Positions 36,713-48,353 of a DNA stretch of 64,000 bases are shown in pieces. The number at the start of each line of letters is the position of its first letter. Within the stretch, counting starts at the first letter, position 1. The stretch covers positions 1-64,000 of the forward strand of contig NZ_NISX01000002.1 in the NCBI RefSeq assembly GCF_002591895.1, read 5' to 3'. Source of the DNA: Lacimicrobium alkaliphilum (lineage in GTDB: Bacteria; Pseudomonadota; Gammaproteobacteria; Enterobacterales; Alteromonadaceae). A program made the position numbers and the translations under genes. The notes under the pieces are model-generated. The model did no database searches. It saw only the letters and a list, made by a program, of their open reading frames with translations, and was not told the DNA's origin.

Positions 36713-37210
36713 TTGCAAATAAGATTACTTTTTTGTGCCTCTGCACTGCTCGCCGCCTGCAGCAGCGAACCGCCTGCACAGCCCATGTGCAGGGTAGATG
36801 CTCAGCAGCGGCAGAGTACCGTTGGCGGAGCAGCCTGCCTAATCAAAATCGACAAATGGCTTGTAACGACGGCTAACCGACATGCTGCTGGCTTTGATCT
36901 GCCAGGAGGTACCCCTCAGGGCGATGAGAGCGCCCAATGCACGGCCCACAGAAACACCTGGGAACAAACAGGGTTTAATGTAGAGGTGGGACGCCATTTG
37001 GGCGACACCAACTCAGGATTGCGGGTATATGAGTGCCATTTACCTCCCGCTTTCACCGCGGAGTTAAAAACATACCCGGTGCCGGGCTGGGCAGATTCAG
37101 CTATCCGCTCAATTCAACTGAACAACCCTTATGAATTAGGCCTGCATGACTGGCAAAGGGGAGATGAATTGATTGAGCTCAGAGAATGGTTTAATCAGGC
37201 AAAGGATTGA
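36713..37210 (+). CDS. Nudix-fold lipoprotein with a degenerate Nudix box
   Basis: The 165-residue protein begins with a lipoprotein signal (ASALLAACSS, lipid-modified cysteine near residue 16), unusual for a Nudix protein. The Nudix stretch reads GGTPQGDESAQC, then TAHRNTWEQTGF. Spacing matches the consensus G-x5-E-x7-R-E-U-x-E-E-x-G-U, but the first of the three C-terminal glutamates is N and the last is Q, so metal binding is probably weakened. The start is a TTG with a poor ribosome site, so the exact start is uncertain. It may be a binding protein or an altered hydrolase in the periplasm. Confidence 0.72.
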   Translation: MQIRLLFCASALLAACSSEPPAQPMCRVDAQQRQSTVGGAACLIKIDKWLVTTANRHAAGFDLPGGTPQGDESAQCTAHRNTWEQTGFNVEVGRHLGDTNSGLRVYECHLPPAFTAELKTYPVPGWADSAIRSIQLNNPYELGLHDWQRGDELIELREWFNQAKD

Positions 37211-37485
37211 ACCACTTAGCAGGCATTTAGATTGTGAAGCTTACTTTTATATTTCCCATAATAAGAAAAGTACCCTTATCACTTATTTCGGTTAACGCTA
37301 CTCTGTAAGTTATTGTTTAACGTAACTATAAATTATGAATTTACTAAGTACAGAGAAAACCCAAAAGTACAAGAATCGTACAACTCTGAAATTTACTCCG
37401 CTTATCCAGCGCCGGTTTGATTGAGAAACCTGAAAAAACTGAAGGTTAAACAAAATAAAGCGATTAACTGCCGGGAATACCGCTT

Positions 37486-38358
37486 TTAGGAACTGATATG
37501 AACGTTGCTTTTCACCTCTGTGCCTTTGCTATCGCGGGTTTCAAACCACAACCCCATAAAGTCTTCAGTAATTTTCTGTTCAATATCTATGGCCTGGTCA
37601 GTAGGACAGAAAATCGTAATCCGGGTTTCTGTGTCTCCCAGATTATTGGTGGTAATACGAATTGCCGGATCCGGGCCGGAAATATTCACATCCAGGCGCT
37701 TCTCAATCAGGTTGTTGTAGCGCAAAGCCACATCGTGAAAATGTTCGCAGTATTCCCGGGCTCTTTCCTCAAGGAGCGCTTTAAAGGCAAACACATTTAC
37801 ACTCTGATCCCGGGTAAGAATAAAAGAGTGGGTAGAATAGCGTTTCAGAAAATTAAGGTTTTTCACCGGCTTAGTAATCAACAGATTATTCGGCACATTA
37901 AGGGTTTTACCCGAGTACTCATACGTTTCCATATGCACTTCAAGCAGAGTCAGGCTGAGCCAGTCTGACTCAATCACTTCCCCGTAATGCTCCCCCACCT
38001 GGATCCAGTCACCGACTCTGAACATTCTCGCACTGGTTGCATAAATAAAGCCGGTAAAACACTGAATATACTCACGCATAGCCAATACAATGGCCACCAT
38101 AAAGGCGGCAATAGAAAAGGCCAGTGTCTGCACTTCTGCAGACCAGAGCACCAGAATAAACACCACCAGCAGCATATTGCTGACATTCTTTATGGCGTTC
38201 ACAGCTGGTCGTTTGTCTTCTGCGCGTTTTTTCCCTCTTCTGCGTACCAGACGCACTATCAGCCGTTTAATCCCCAGCATCACAAATAACAGTAACAGGG
38301 TGGTTACCAGCTTATGGGTCAACATAAAGGCAAAAATCTTTTCCAGCCAGTATTCCAA
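37486..38358 (-). CDS. MscS-family small mechanosensitive channel
   Basis: The 290-residue protein has an N-terminal anchor helix, two hydrophobic helices (about 60-110, including AFMVAIVLAMREYIQCFTGF as the pore-lining segment), then the MscS beta domain (RMFRVGDWIQVGEHYGEVIE, VPNNLLITKPVKN) and a C-terminal alpha-beta domain. Such channels open on membrane tension to release solutes during osmotic downshock. The pore helix lacks the classic alanine-glycine packing pattern of E. coli MscS, so gating may differ. It stands alone. Confidence 0.9.
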   Translation of the reverse strand: MEYWLEKIFAFMLTHKLVTTLLLLFVMLGIKRLIVRLVRRRGKKRAEDKRPAVNAIKNVSNMLLVVFILVLWSAEVQTLAFSIAAFMVAIVLAMREYIQCFTGFIYATSARMFRVGDWIQVGEHYGEVIESDWLSLTLLEVHMETYEYSGKTLNVPNNLLITKPVKNLNFLKRYSTHSFILTRDQSVNVFAFKALLEERAREYCEHFHDVALRYNNLIEKRLDVNISGPDPAIRITTNNLGDTETRITIFCPTDQAIDIEQKITEDFMGLWFETRDSKGTEVKSNVHISS

Positions 38359-38498
38359 TGGTGCTCCTTGTAAACTCGGTTTGGTGAGGTTTGAGATTTA
38401 ACCGGACATATCATCCTGACTGCACGGGTATTTTGCAAGATATGCAGTACAGAATAGTTGGCCAGTGCGGTGTTTTTAGTACCTGGCATTCCGACAGA

Positions 38499-39773
38499 TC
38501 AGGGTTGATAGAGGGGCAACGCCTTTAACCGTGCTTTTATCTTGTCGACCTGTTGCTGATATGCCGGACTGTCTACAGCCTGAAAACGCCGGGAAAATTC
38601 ATCTTTATCCATTCCCTCCGGTAAATCCAGTACCGCAGGGAAATACACCCGCGAATCTTGTGCCCTCGCCAGGCGTTGTTGGACCAGTCTGGCCCTGTCA
38701 GGCTCCAGCGCCGCTCTTGCCAATCTGACTCCGGCCATATCGGCCGCCAGATCCACAAAACTATAGCCACTGCCGCCTTCTCCTCTGTCCATCAGCTCTT
38801 TAAATTCCCCCACTGCGATACTGATCCCCTGATCAGAGAGCAGTTTAATGGCTGCTGAGTATATAAAATGCAACTGAAGATCCTGTCGGCCGGCCAGTAC
38901 GATGTCCATTCGATGTCCCCTGCGCGGCAGCGCCTGAAGACCAACAAACCTGGCAAAGTGGCGATTACCGGTATAAATGGCCAGTGCCAGCAAGGCACTC
39001 TCATTTTCCCGTACGGCATCGGTGTCCACGGCGCGTGCCGATGCTTGTTCAAATAGCGGCTGAAGGTAATAGTGTAATGACAGTGTACTGGTCTCTGGCA
39101 CCTCCAGACTATCGAGTAAGGCCAGATAGTGGCGTACCCGCTGTTGCTTTTGTTCATCTTCGGGGGATAAGACTGAAGGTGGCATTTCTCTGAGCTGCTG
39201 AAGTAAATCTGCAAAAGGCGCCAGCCTGATCGCCATGGCGTTGCTGCTGATATCAACCTGCTGCACCCGATCCATCAGTTCACTGGCAATATGCGTATCC
39301 AGCTTCCAGTCCACCAGCATGCTGAATAGTGACAACACCCCATTTCCCGGCAGACTGATATCACCTAACTGCATCGTTCCTAACTGGATGCCCGGCCCGG
39401 CTTTAAGCTCAGTGCTGAGATTAAGATAGGTGCCTGCAAGTGGCAGCTCATAACTGATTGCCAGCACTCCCAATCCCTGAGCAATATTGACCTGCCCACG
39501 AAACCCCGCGCGGGCACGTTGAATGACCCCGACGAGACTTTCAAGCTGCTGTGCACTGATGCTCAGCACCTGCTCTTGTTCGCTGTGTGCATAGGCATTA
39601 CGAAGCTGGGGTAACAACTCTGTCACTGAGTCGGCTTCTTCTACCTGTGCAGCGCTGTCTGACTCTACCAGCGGCTGGCTATCGATCACCAATACTAACA
39701 GAACACCAACTACGCCCGCCGATAGCAGCATCATACCGATAAGCAGCCGCAACAAGCCCTTAAGAGATCTCAT
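38499..39773 (-). CDS. Uncharacterised membrane-anchored protein upstream of the parE end
   Basis: I do not recognise a named family. The 424-residue protein has one N-terminal hydrophobic helix (LIGMMLLSAGVVGVLLVLVI) and an otherwise periplasmic body with a coiled, charged middle (about 200-240). A late block, GGSGYSFVDLAADMAGVRLA, looks strongly conserved in character and is followed by a C-terminal helix region rich in K and L. It begins 44 bases after the parE stop on the same strand, so it may be the last gene of the nudF-parE run. Confidence 0.7.
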   Translation of the reverse strand: MRSLKGLLRLLIGMMLLSAGVVGVLLVLVIDSQPLVESDSAAQVEEADSVTELLPQLRNAYAHSEQEQVLSISAQQLESLVGVIQRARAGFRGQVNIAQGLGVLAISYELPLAGTYLNLSTELKAGPGIQLGTMQLGDISLPGNGVLSLFSMLVDWKLDTHIASELMDRVQQVDISSNAMAIRLAPFADLLQQLREMPPSVLSPEDEQKQQRVRHYLALLDSLEVPETSTLSLHYYLQPLFEQASARAVDTDAVRENESALLALAIYTGNRHFARFVGLQALPRRGHRMDIVLAGRQDLQLHFIYSAAIKLLSDQGISIAVGEFKELMDRGEGGSGYSFVDLAADMAGVRLARAALEPDRARLVQQRLARAQDSRVYFPAVLDLPEGMDKDEFSRRFQAVDSPAYQQQVDKIKARLKALPLYQP

Positions 39774-39817
39774 TACGTCATGATTCCTGCCACAACCAGC
39801 CCGTTAGCCACAATCAA

Positions 39818-41716
<1,899 letters not shown>

Positions 41717-41811
41717 TCATCTTGTTTAAAAGCGTTGTTATTGTTTTATCTCAACCCCAGAGGGCTTCGGTACAGATCCGGCTGGCATTGATCCTTTATG
41801 ATGTTACCAAC

Positions 41812-42396
41812 TCACCCGGACTTTGCCCACACAAAGCCGGTAATATCGGCCAGATAACGTTCAAAGCCATCAAAGGCATGGCTGCCACCCTGTTCCAGAG
41901 TGATCCTGCAATCCTTATACAGCGCCAGTGCCAGTCTGTAATCCAGGGTTTCGTCACCACGTTGCAGCAGCACCCAGAGATTCTCGGGTTTATCGATATG
42001 GCTGATATCCAGTTGCATCAGCTCCTGCACATGGGCCTCTGTCAACATAAAATCCTCACCGGTATATGGGTTTTGATGTTCACCGAGCATGCCATGCAAC
42101 AAAAGATGGGGGTGCACTGCCGGGTTGATCAACACCGCTTTGGCATTAAAACGATTCGCCAGGTGGCTGGCCAGAAAGCCCCCCATGGAACTGCCCACAA
42201 AGGCCAGTTCTTTATCCCGGTAGTGCTCTGCCAGGGCAATAGCCTGTTCCAGAGCCTGTGCCGGGAAGTTAGCCAGCTGCGGTACTTCAAGCTGTACCTG
42301 TGGATGGTACCTGGTAATAAAGTCGCGCATCTGATTGGCTTTCACCGAGCCGGGAGAACTCAGAAAACCATGAAGATAAATCATTACACGTTGCAT
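41812..42396 (-). CDS. yqiA: YqiA-family esterase
   Basis: The 194-residue alpha/beta hydrolase has the YqiA N-terminus (YLHGFLSSPGSVKA), the nucleophile elbow GSSMGGFLA, and a late aspartate and histidine (GDETLDY, GGSHAFDGFE) completing the triad. E. coli YqiA hydrolyses short acyl-CoA and p-nitrophenyl esters. Its start overlaps the end of cpdA by 13 bases. Confidence 0.93.
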   Translation of the reverse strand: MQRVMIYLHGFLSSPGSVKANQMRDFITRYHPQVQLEVPQLANFPAQALEQAIALAEHYRDKELAFVGSSMGGFLASHLANRFNAKAVLINPAVHPHLLLHGMLGEHQNPYTGEDFMLTEAHVQELMQLDISHIDKPENLWVLLQRGDETLDYRLALALYKDCRITLEQGGSHAFDGFERYLADITGFVWAKSG

Positions 42397-43157
42397 TGAT
42401 GACTCACTCTTATAATCTGCGTATTAAAACTACCGCCGGAGTGCAATTCCAGTAATCGCAGCCCTGGTGCCTGGTCATCAACCGCAAACTCCTGCGTATG
42501 CCGCCATTGCCAACATGTTGAAGGACACGCGAGGATCTGGGTTTGCCCCTGAAAAAAGGTTAGCTCAGCATGCACGTGGCCATGGATCACCAGCCGAATT
42601 TGCGGTAAGGCTTCCAGCAGCGCCACAAACGCGTCGCGATTACACCACTGATGCTTATCCATCCAGCTATTACAGGGTATCGGATGGTGGTGTACAGCCA
42701 CCAGATGTGAAGCATCCGGCATCGCCCTGACCTGCTGTTCAAGCCGTTCCAGTTGCGCTGTGCTCACATGGCCCAGCGTGCCCTGATAATGGCTATCAAG
42801 CGCATGTAAACACCAGTTATTATCACGCAGCGGGGCCTGCAGCCATTTCATTTCATGGCTGAAAAACTGCGTCAGCAACGAAGGCTGATCATGATTGCCG
42901 GGAAGAATATGCAAAGCCGCAGGTATCTCAGCTTGTTGCCAAAGGGATGCAAAGTGTTGGTAACTGAGTCCCGATAAGTCACCGCTCAGGTCGCCGGTAA
43001 CGATCACCCGATCAGGTTCAAGCGCCTTCACATGAACCAGTACCTGTCGCAGGGTGATATAAGGGTTAATATCCCGGTAACTGCAACGCTGAATATCGGC
43101 AAACAGATGACAATCCGTTATCTGGATCACACGAACGCAGGAATCTGAACCGATCAA
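42384..43157 (-). CDS. cpdA: 3',5'-cyclic-AMP phosphodiesterase
   Basis: CpdA hydrolyses cAMP to AMP and so limits CRP signalling. The 257-residue calcineurin-like protein has the five metal blocks in order: QITDCHLF, VTGDLSGD, LPGNHDQ, VAVHHHPI and IHGHVHAE. It lies between yqiB and yqiA as in E. coli. Confidence 0.95.
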   Translation of the reverse strand: MIGSDSCVRVIQITDCHLFADIQRCSYRDINPYITLRQVLVHVKALEPDRVIVTGDLSGDLSGLSYQHFASLWQQAEIPAALHILPGNHDQPSLLTQFFSHEMKWLQAPLRDNNWCLHALDSHYQGTLGHVSTAQLERLEQQVRAMPDASHLVAVHHHPIPCNSWMDKHQWCNRDAFVALLEALPQIRLVIHGHVHAELTFFQGQTQILACPSTCWQWRHTQEFAVDDQAPGLRLLELHSGGSFNTQIIRVSHQCNV

Positions 43158-43175
43158 CAGGGCATTCCGGACAAG

Positions 43176-43625
43176 TTACGGGCTGACAGTGGATGAAGAG
43201 GCATTGCGCAAACAGAATCCCAGCCATTCGGCCAGAAAGTGATTGACCAGCTCTTTCTCATTTTTCTGATGCATTAACTGATTAGGGTATTGGTAGCTGG
43301 GACGAAAGCGACTCATATGTTGAAAGCCCAGCACTTCAGCCAGATTAGCATCATGGTAAAGGCGGATCTGCATTACCGGCTGCAAATAATCCGGCAGGCC
43401 GGAACTATTCTGTCGCATCTCCACAGTAGTGGTATACGGCTCGCATTGCTGAATGACGATGCTGTAACTCAGGTTGCTACCGGCAGCAAAGCAATAGGCC
43501 ATGTTCTGCTCGTCAACCTCTGGGAGCAAACGCTGCAGGCTCACATAGTTGGCCGCGCATACCGCTTGCAGATTCGCCAGACTCGGCACATATTTTTTTC
43601 GCCGCTGCTGTTCAGTCACCGTCAT
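43176..43625 (-). CDS. yqiB: YqiB family protein (DUF1249)
   Basis: The 149-residue protein has the DUF1249 pattern (YVPSLANLQAVCAANYVSL; PVMQIRLYHDANLAEVLGFQ; EKELVNHFLAEWLGFCL). Its role is unknown although it is nearly always beside nudF and cpdA. It overlaps the nudF stop by four bases (ATGA), so it is translationally coupled. Confidence 0.93.
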   Translation of the reverse strand: MTVTEQQRRKKYVPSLANLQAVCAANYVSLQRLLPEVDEQNMAYCFAAGSNLSYSIVIQQCEPYTTTVEMRQNSSGLPDYLQPVMQIRLYHDANLAEVLGFQHMSRFRPSYQYPNQLMHQKNEKELVNHFLAEWLGFCLRNASSSTVSP

Positions 43626-44248
43626 TTACGCCAGTTATCCAATACTTTTTGCTTGTTCAGAGCAAACCATTGTAACGAAATTACCGCTGCTGCGTTATCA
43701 ATCTGTCCCGCTTCGAGCATTTTCAGTGCTTCGTCGGCTTTCATTCTGACCACGCGTATATCTTCGTGTTCTTCATCTACACCATAAATCCCTTCAGCCA
43801 GAGTCGCATCGCACTCGGCCATATATAAATGCAGCCTCTCGGACGTTCCTCCCGGACTCGACAAGTAACTCAGCATGGGATACAAACGGCCCAGTTCGAG
43901 CCCTGCCTCTTCCTGAGCCTCCCGGCGGCACACCTGCTCAGGTTCTTCACCGGCCTCAATATTACCCGCCACACATTCATACAACCAGGGAGAGGGGCTG
44001 GTTTGCATGGCGCCGATACGAAACTGTTCTATCAATACCAGCTCATCACGGATTGGATCATAGGGCAACACCGATACAGCGCTGCCCCGCTCAAACAGCT
44101 CTCTGACCATCGTATCACTCCAGCCACCGGCAAATAACCGGTGCCGTAAGCGATATGTATGTAAGCGGAAAAAGCCCTTGTAGACTTCTTTCCGCTCGTC
44201 TATCTGAACATCCTCGGCGGTAAAACTGCTAATCGATTTCATTGCCAA
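43622..44248 (-). CDS. nudF: ADP-ribose pyrophosphatase
   Basis: NudF cleaves ADP-ribose and related nucleotide sugars to AMP and ribose-5-phosphate. The 208-residue protein has a complete Nudix box (GNIEAGEEPEQVCRREAQEE, then AGLELG) and the preceding PSPWLYECVAG. It is the first gene of the minus-strand run to parE and is divergent from tolC, as in E. coli. Confidence 0.95.
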   Translation of the reverse strand: MAMKSISSFTAEDVQIDERKEVYKGFFRLHTYRLRHRLFAGGWSDTMVRELFERGSAVSVLPYDPIRDELVLIEQFRIGAMQTSPSPWLYECVAGNIEAGEEPEQVCRREAQEEAGLELGRLYPMLSYLSSPGGTSERLHLYMAECDATLAEGIYGVDEEHEDIRVVRMKADEALKMLEAGQIDNAAAVISLQWFALNKQKVLDNWRK

Positions 44249-44466
44249 TACCTCAGGCTTCTTTGTCCGGCGGTTGATCTCAGCCTAACATAAGGCAGTA
44301 TGATTACAGACAAAAGCACCCCACATATTCTGTTACACTTGGTCACGCGCTGTTACCTCAAAAGGGTTAAAGTGAGCGCCTGATTCACTTAAACTTTGGT
44401 ACACTGAAAAAATAAACGATTCCGTTTACTTTACACTGACGGTTCAGAAAAATGTTAGGAACATAC

Positions 44467-45816
44467 ATGAAAAAATCACTGCTGGCGCTACTTGTTGGGT
44501 TTAGCTTTACCTCACAAGCCTACGCCGACGATCTTCACCAGGTTTACCAGTTAGCTCTGAAGAATGACCCGACTGTCAATAAAGCCAAGGCTCAGCAACA
44601 AGCGGCGGAACGTGGTATTGCTATCAATCGCGCCTCATTATTACCGCAGATATCAGCATCGGCCGGGTATTCTATGGCCAGCAGTGAGCGAGTGGACTTT
44701 CAGGAAAGTGGTATTGTAATTATTGAATCGGATACCGATACCACCAGTTGGGGCCTGCAGCTGGATTTGTCATTATATGATCACAACAACTGGATTCAGA
44801 TGGACAGAGCCGAGAAAGTATCCCGTCAGGCTGAAGTGTCTTATTCTAACGAAGTCCAGGATCTGATTCTTCGTACCACCAGTGCTTACCTTGCCGTACT
44901 ACGGACCATGGACAGCCTCGATTTTGTCAAAGCGGAAAAGAATGCCATCGAAAGGCAGTTGGAACAAACCAAACAACGCTTCGCCGTGGGTCTGACTGCG
45001 ATCACCGATGTACATGAAGCTCAGGCCAACTATGACAGTACAGTGGCGCAACAGATACGCGCCGAAAATGATGTGGAATTGCGTCTGGAAGAGTTGCGGG
45101 CTATTACAGGAAAGTACCACGAAGAGCTGGCCATACTGAATACGGAAAACTTTTCTCCCAGCCGCCCTTCTCCTGAGAATCCACGCCACTGGGTGAAGGT
45201 TGCTGAAGAACAGAACCTGGAGTTATTGGCCGCTAAACTGGCCAAAGATATTTCTCAGGATGATATTCGCTCTGCGCGTTCCGATCATTTACCGACTTTG
45301 TCTTTACGTGCCAAGTATGACAGCAGCAAACAAGACGTAGAAGTAGGCGGAACTGAAAGCAGCCTGCCCTCAACGGATGGCAACTCTATTGGCCTTAACC
45401 TGAGCGTACCGATTTATTCAGGCGGGCGGACCAGTGCTCAGGTGGATCAGGCAAGATATAATTATGTGGCCACCAGCGAAGATCTGGAGCTGGCTCATCG
45501 GTCTACCGTCCGCTCTGTTCGCAGCGCTTACAATGATATTATTGCTGCCATTTCTACTACCGAAGCACTCAAACAGGCGGTGGTTTCGGCCGAAAGTGCA
45601 CTCAGTGCCACAGAGACAGGCTTTGAAGTCGGTACACGTACTATCGTCGATGTGCTGAACAGCACCCGCAACCTGTTCAGTGCCAAACGGGATCTGGCCA
45701 ATGCCCGCTACGACTTTATTATCAGCTCACTGCAACTGAAAAAAGCCGTCGGCTCACTTACAGAACAGGACCTGATTGATATCAATCAGGGATTGATGGC
45801 CGCAAGCAACGACTGA
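44467..45816 (+). CDS. tolC: TolC family outer-membrane channel
   Basis: TolC forms the trimeric outer-membrane exit duct for RND pumps and type I secretion. The start at 44467 (MKKSLLALLVGFSF) has TAGGA seven bases upstream; an ATG at 44452 adds five residues. After the signal peptide (cleavage near AYADD) the protein shows the two repeated helical halves (DLHQVYQLALKNDPTVNKA; VGTRTIVDVLNSTRNLFSA) and LRAITGKYHE. At 449 residues it is slightly shorter than E. coli TolC, lacking a long tail. It is divergent from nudF. Confidence 0.96.
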   Translation: MKKSLLALLVGFSFTSQAYADDLHQVYQLALKNDPTVNKAKAQQQAAERGIAINRASLLPQISASAGYSMASSERVDFQESGIVIIESDTDTTSWGLQLDLSLYDHNNWIQMDRAEKVSRQAEVSYSNEVQDLILRTTSAYLAVLRTMDSLDFVKAEKNAIERQLEQTKQRFAVGLTAITDVHEAQANYDSTVAQQIRAENDVELRLEELRAITGKYHEELAILNTENFSPSRPSPENPRHWVKVAEEQNLELLAAKLAKDISQDDIRSARSDHLPTLSLRAKYDSSKQDVEVGGTESSLPSTDGNSIGLNLSVPIYSGGRTSAQVDQARYNYVATSEDLELAHRSTVRSVRSAYNDIIAAISTTEALKQAVVSAESALSATETGFEVGTRTIVDVLNSTRNLFSAKRDLANARYDFIISSLQLKKAVGSLTEQDLIDINQGLMAASND

Positions 45817-45831
45817 ACATGTCGTTTATAG

Positions 45832-45857
45832 TCAGGGGGATAATGGTATCCCCCTGA
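45832..45857 (+). terminator. Hairpin terminator of tolC
   Basis: An 11-base perfect stem (TCAGGGGGATA with TATCCCCCTGA) with loop ATGG begins 16 bases after the tolC stop. Only TTG follows, so the T tract is weak, but the stem is very stable. The remaining 254 bases up to the LacI gene show no gene. Confidence 0.65.
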
Positions 45858-46111
45858 TTGATAAACAGACAGCATCCACTCCCCGATATTTTGTGAATTC
45901 CAGCCACATAAACACAGGTTTCACAGATAATTACGCCCACCACTACCCTGACACAGATAAAGCCAGCGTTTCAGTCACCGTGTAATACCAGTCCGCATAG
46001 AGAATTGTCCCTGAGTTGTTGAGGCGCGATGAACTGATCATTTGCCCTGTGCTGAGCTCCTGGTGTATAACCAGTAATTAAGCTATATGTCCTCCAGAAG
46101 AGCGGAGTGTA

Positions 46112-47134
46112 ATGAGAGATAAGGCCACATCATTTGATATTGCCCATATGGCGGGCGTTTCCCAATCCACTGTTTCACGGGCGCTGCGGAACAGCCCTCT
46201 GGTGAATCAGGAAACACGGGAAAAAGTTCAGGCCATCGCCCTTCAGCTCAATTACAAAGTCGATAAGAATGCCAGCAGCTTGCGCCAGCGACACAGCCGC
46301 ACCATTGCTCTGTTATTATTTGAAGATCCCACTTCTGACGACTCTATGATCAATCCATTCTTTCTGTCCATGCTTGGCAGTATCACTAAAGCCTGTGCTC
46401 TGGAAGGATATGATTTACTCGTCTCTTTTCAGCAGTACAGTACCGACTGGCACGCCGATTATGAAGATACCAATAAAGCTGACGGTATCATTCTGCTGGG
46501 ATACGGCGATTACATGAACTACCAGGACAAACTCAGCAAGCTTGAGCAACAGCAGACCCATTTTGTACGTTGGGGCGAAGTCGACAATGCACATCCTGGA
46601 TTGTCTGTAGGCTGCGATAACTTTCAGGGTGGCTATAAAATTACCCAGCACCTTATCGGCCTGGGACGCAAGAACCTGGCTTTTGTCGGCGGGGCTGACA
46701 ACCATTGTCCGGAGTTTTTCGAACGCTTTAAAGGTATGTGCCACGCCCTTCAGCAGGCGGGTAGCAACGACAAACCATTGCAGATTGACGCCATTACCAC
46801 TGAGGATTCTGGCTATCAGGCGGCAGTGGAGTTACTTACTAAAGACAGCGGTGTAGATGCCATTGTCTGTGCCAGTGACCTCATTGCTATTGGTGCCATG
46901 CGGGCACTCCAGGACAAAGGCATAGATGTTCCCGGTCAAATCGCGGTGGTGGGTTATGACAATATTTTGCTGGCCAGTTTTGCTAACCCTCCGTTGACGA
47001 CAGTCCATCAGAATACCAAAAAAGCCGGGGAGCTGCTGGTAACCAGCCTGATTGGCCTTATCAAAGGGGAACAACGTGAGCCGGTTCTGATCCCTGCGGA
47101 ACTGGTGATACGGGAGTCCTGCGGCAGAGCGTAA
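46112..47134 (+). CDS. LacI-family transcriptional regulator
   Basis: The 340-residue protein has an N-terminal LacI helix-turn-helix (FDIAHMAGVSQSTVSRAL), a hinge helix region (LRQRHSRTIALLL) and a sugar-binding-type effector domain with GRKNLAFVGG, ICASDLIAIGAM and VAVVGYDNI. The hinge lacks a perfect LPNxxAR, reading NASSLRQRHS. It probably binds sugar or a phosphosugar. The maltodextrin cluster about 3.5 kb away carries two matching TACGTA-centred sites and is its most likely target within the window, by inference. Confidence 0.93.
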   Translation: MRDKATSFDIAHMAGVSQSTVSRALRNSPLVNQETREKVQAIALQLNYKVDKNASSLRQRHSRTIALLLFEDPTSDDSMINPFFLSMLGSITKACALEGYDLLVSFQQYSTDWHADYEDTNKADGIILLGYGDYMNYQDKLSKLEQQQTHFVRWGEVDNAHPGLSVGCDNFQGGYKITQHLIGLGRKNLAFVGGADNHCPEFFERFKGMCHALQQAGSNDKPLQIDAITTEDSGYQAAVELLTKDSGVDAIVCASDLIAIGAMRALQDKGIDVPGQIAVVGYDNILLASFANPPLTTVHQNTKKAGELLVTSLIGLIKGEQREPVLIPAELVIRESCGRA

Positions 47135-47241
47135 CCTATGCCCCGCCTGCCACTCAAAGCCCCCCGTTCGCCCCTCAAATCTGTTAGTTTTGACTTTAGC
47201 CAGGTAGTTTATACTTTTATTTGATTCCTTTTAGGTTTTCT

Positions 47242-48282
47242 ATGTTCAGAAACTTTGTTGCCTTGACGTTGATTAGCTGGCCTTGCCTGTGTTTTGCAAT
47301 AGATATTCAGCAAATCTCAGATTCCGTCTGGGTTGCGGTGCAACCTGACACTGAACGCTTTGATGACAGCAATAGCCTGATTATGCGCGGTGACAATGGC
47401 GTGTTAGTGGTAGACAGTCAACAAAGCGCCGAAGACGTTGCCGCTATTATCAGCTTTATCGACAATAAAATAGGTTTGCCCGTTGCTGTACTGGTGAACA
47501 CTCACTGGCATACAGATCATATTCAGGGCAATGCACACTACAAAACCGCTTATGGCGACAAGCTGACCATTATTGGCCATACCAGTCACTTAGAGGATAT
47601 TCCACAGCGGGCACAGAAAACCTTGCAGGAGCAAATTATCTACCTGCAAGCGCAGTTGCCCATCGCAGAAGAGCGCCTTGAGCAAGGAATTAAAATGGAC
47701 GGCTCCCCGCTTAGTGAAGCTGAAGCAACACAACAAGCGCAGCTGATTGGACAAGCCAGGATATGGCTTAAGAACAATAAAAATACCAACTTTGTTTTAC
47801 CGGATAAGGTTATCAGTAAGCCGTTAAACTTAACCAAATATGGATTTGACGCCAGCGTCATTCCCATGTCTGGCCACACCCGCGCAGATCTGGTGGTATA
47901 CCTGCCTCAGCAAAAAATATTAGCCTGTGGTGATTTACTGGACGCTGTGCCGTACCTTGGCCATGGCAATACCCGGCAGTGGCTGGCTACTTTAAAGGAC
48001 ATGCAGGATATCTCTCCTGAGTTCTGGTTACCCGGTCATGGCAAGCCCGTCGACGACCATACCTTGTTAAATGCCATGCAATTTTATTTTGACGAGTTGC
48101 TGGCTCAGATAAACTCGTTTCAGGAAGCCGACCTGGAAACACTGAAACAGCAGGTAGATGTTAGTGCCAGCAGAGCCAGACTCACAGGGGACGACCCGCA
48201 CAAGCAGCGCTTTTTTGACCATTCACTGGATGAGGCCATTACCCAGACCTATGAATCTGAAAGGCAACACAGAGCCCAATGA
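47242..48282 (+). CDS. Exported metallo-beta-lactamase-fold hydrolase
   Basis: From the ATG at 47242 (MFRNFVALTLISW), which has an AGG at good spacing, the protein has 346 residues and a signal peptide ending near CFAID. The zinc motif NTHWHTDHIQG is complete, with later PMSGHTRADL and LACGDLLDAVPYLGHG and a final WLPGHGKPV. A long helical insert of about 60 residues (from about 125) separates the two zinc halves. It resembles the B3/SoxH-like exported branch; substrate unknown. It is encoded with the lactate permease on the same strand. Confidence 0.88.
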   Translation: MFRNFVALTLISWPCLCFAIDIQQISDSVWVAVQPDTERFDDSNSLIMRGDNGVLVVDSQQSAEDVAAIISFIDNKIGLPVAVLVNTHWHTDHIQGNAHYKTAYGDKLTIIGHTSHLEDIPQRAQKTLQEQIIYLQAQLPIAEERLEQGIKMDGSPLSEAEATQQAQLIGQARIWLKNNKNTNFVLPDKVISKPLNLTKYGFDASVIPMSGHTRADLVVYLPQQKILACGDLLDAVPYLGHGNTRQWLATLKDMQDISPEFWLPGHGKPVDDHTLLNAMQFYFDELLAQINSFQEADLETLKQQVDVSASRARLTGDDPHKQRFFDHSLDEAITQTYESERQHRAQ

Positions 48283-48353
48283 TCTGATCAGGCGCAAACC
48301 ACTGTGGATAATATTGCGCTAACCTGTACTGCAAGTTTTGTGGAGCCGTTATC

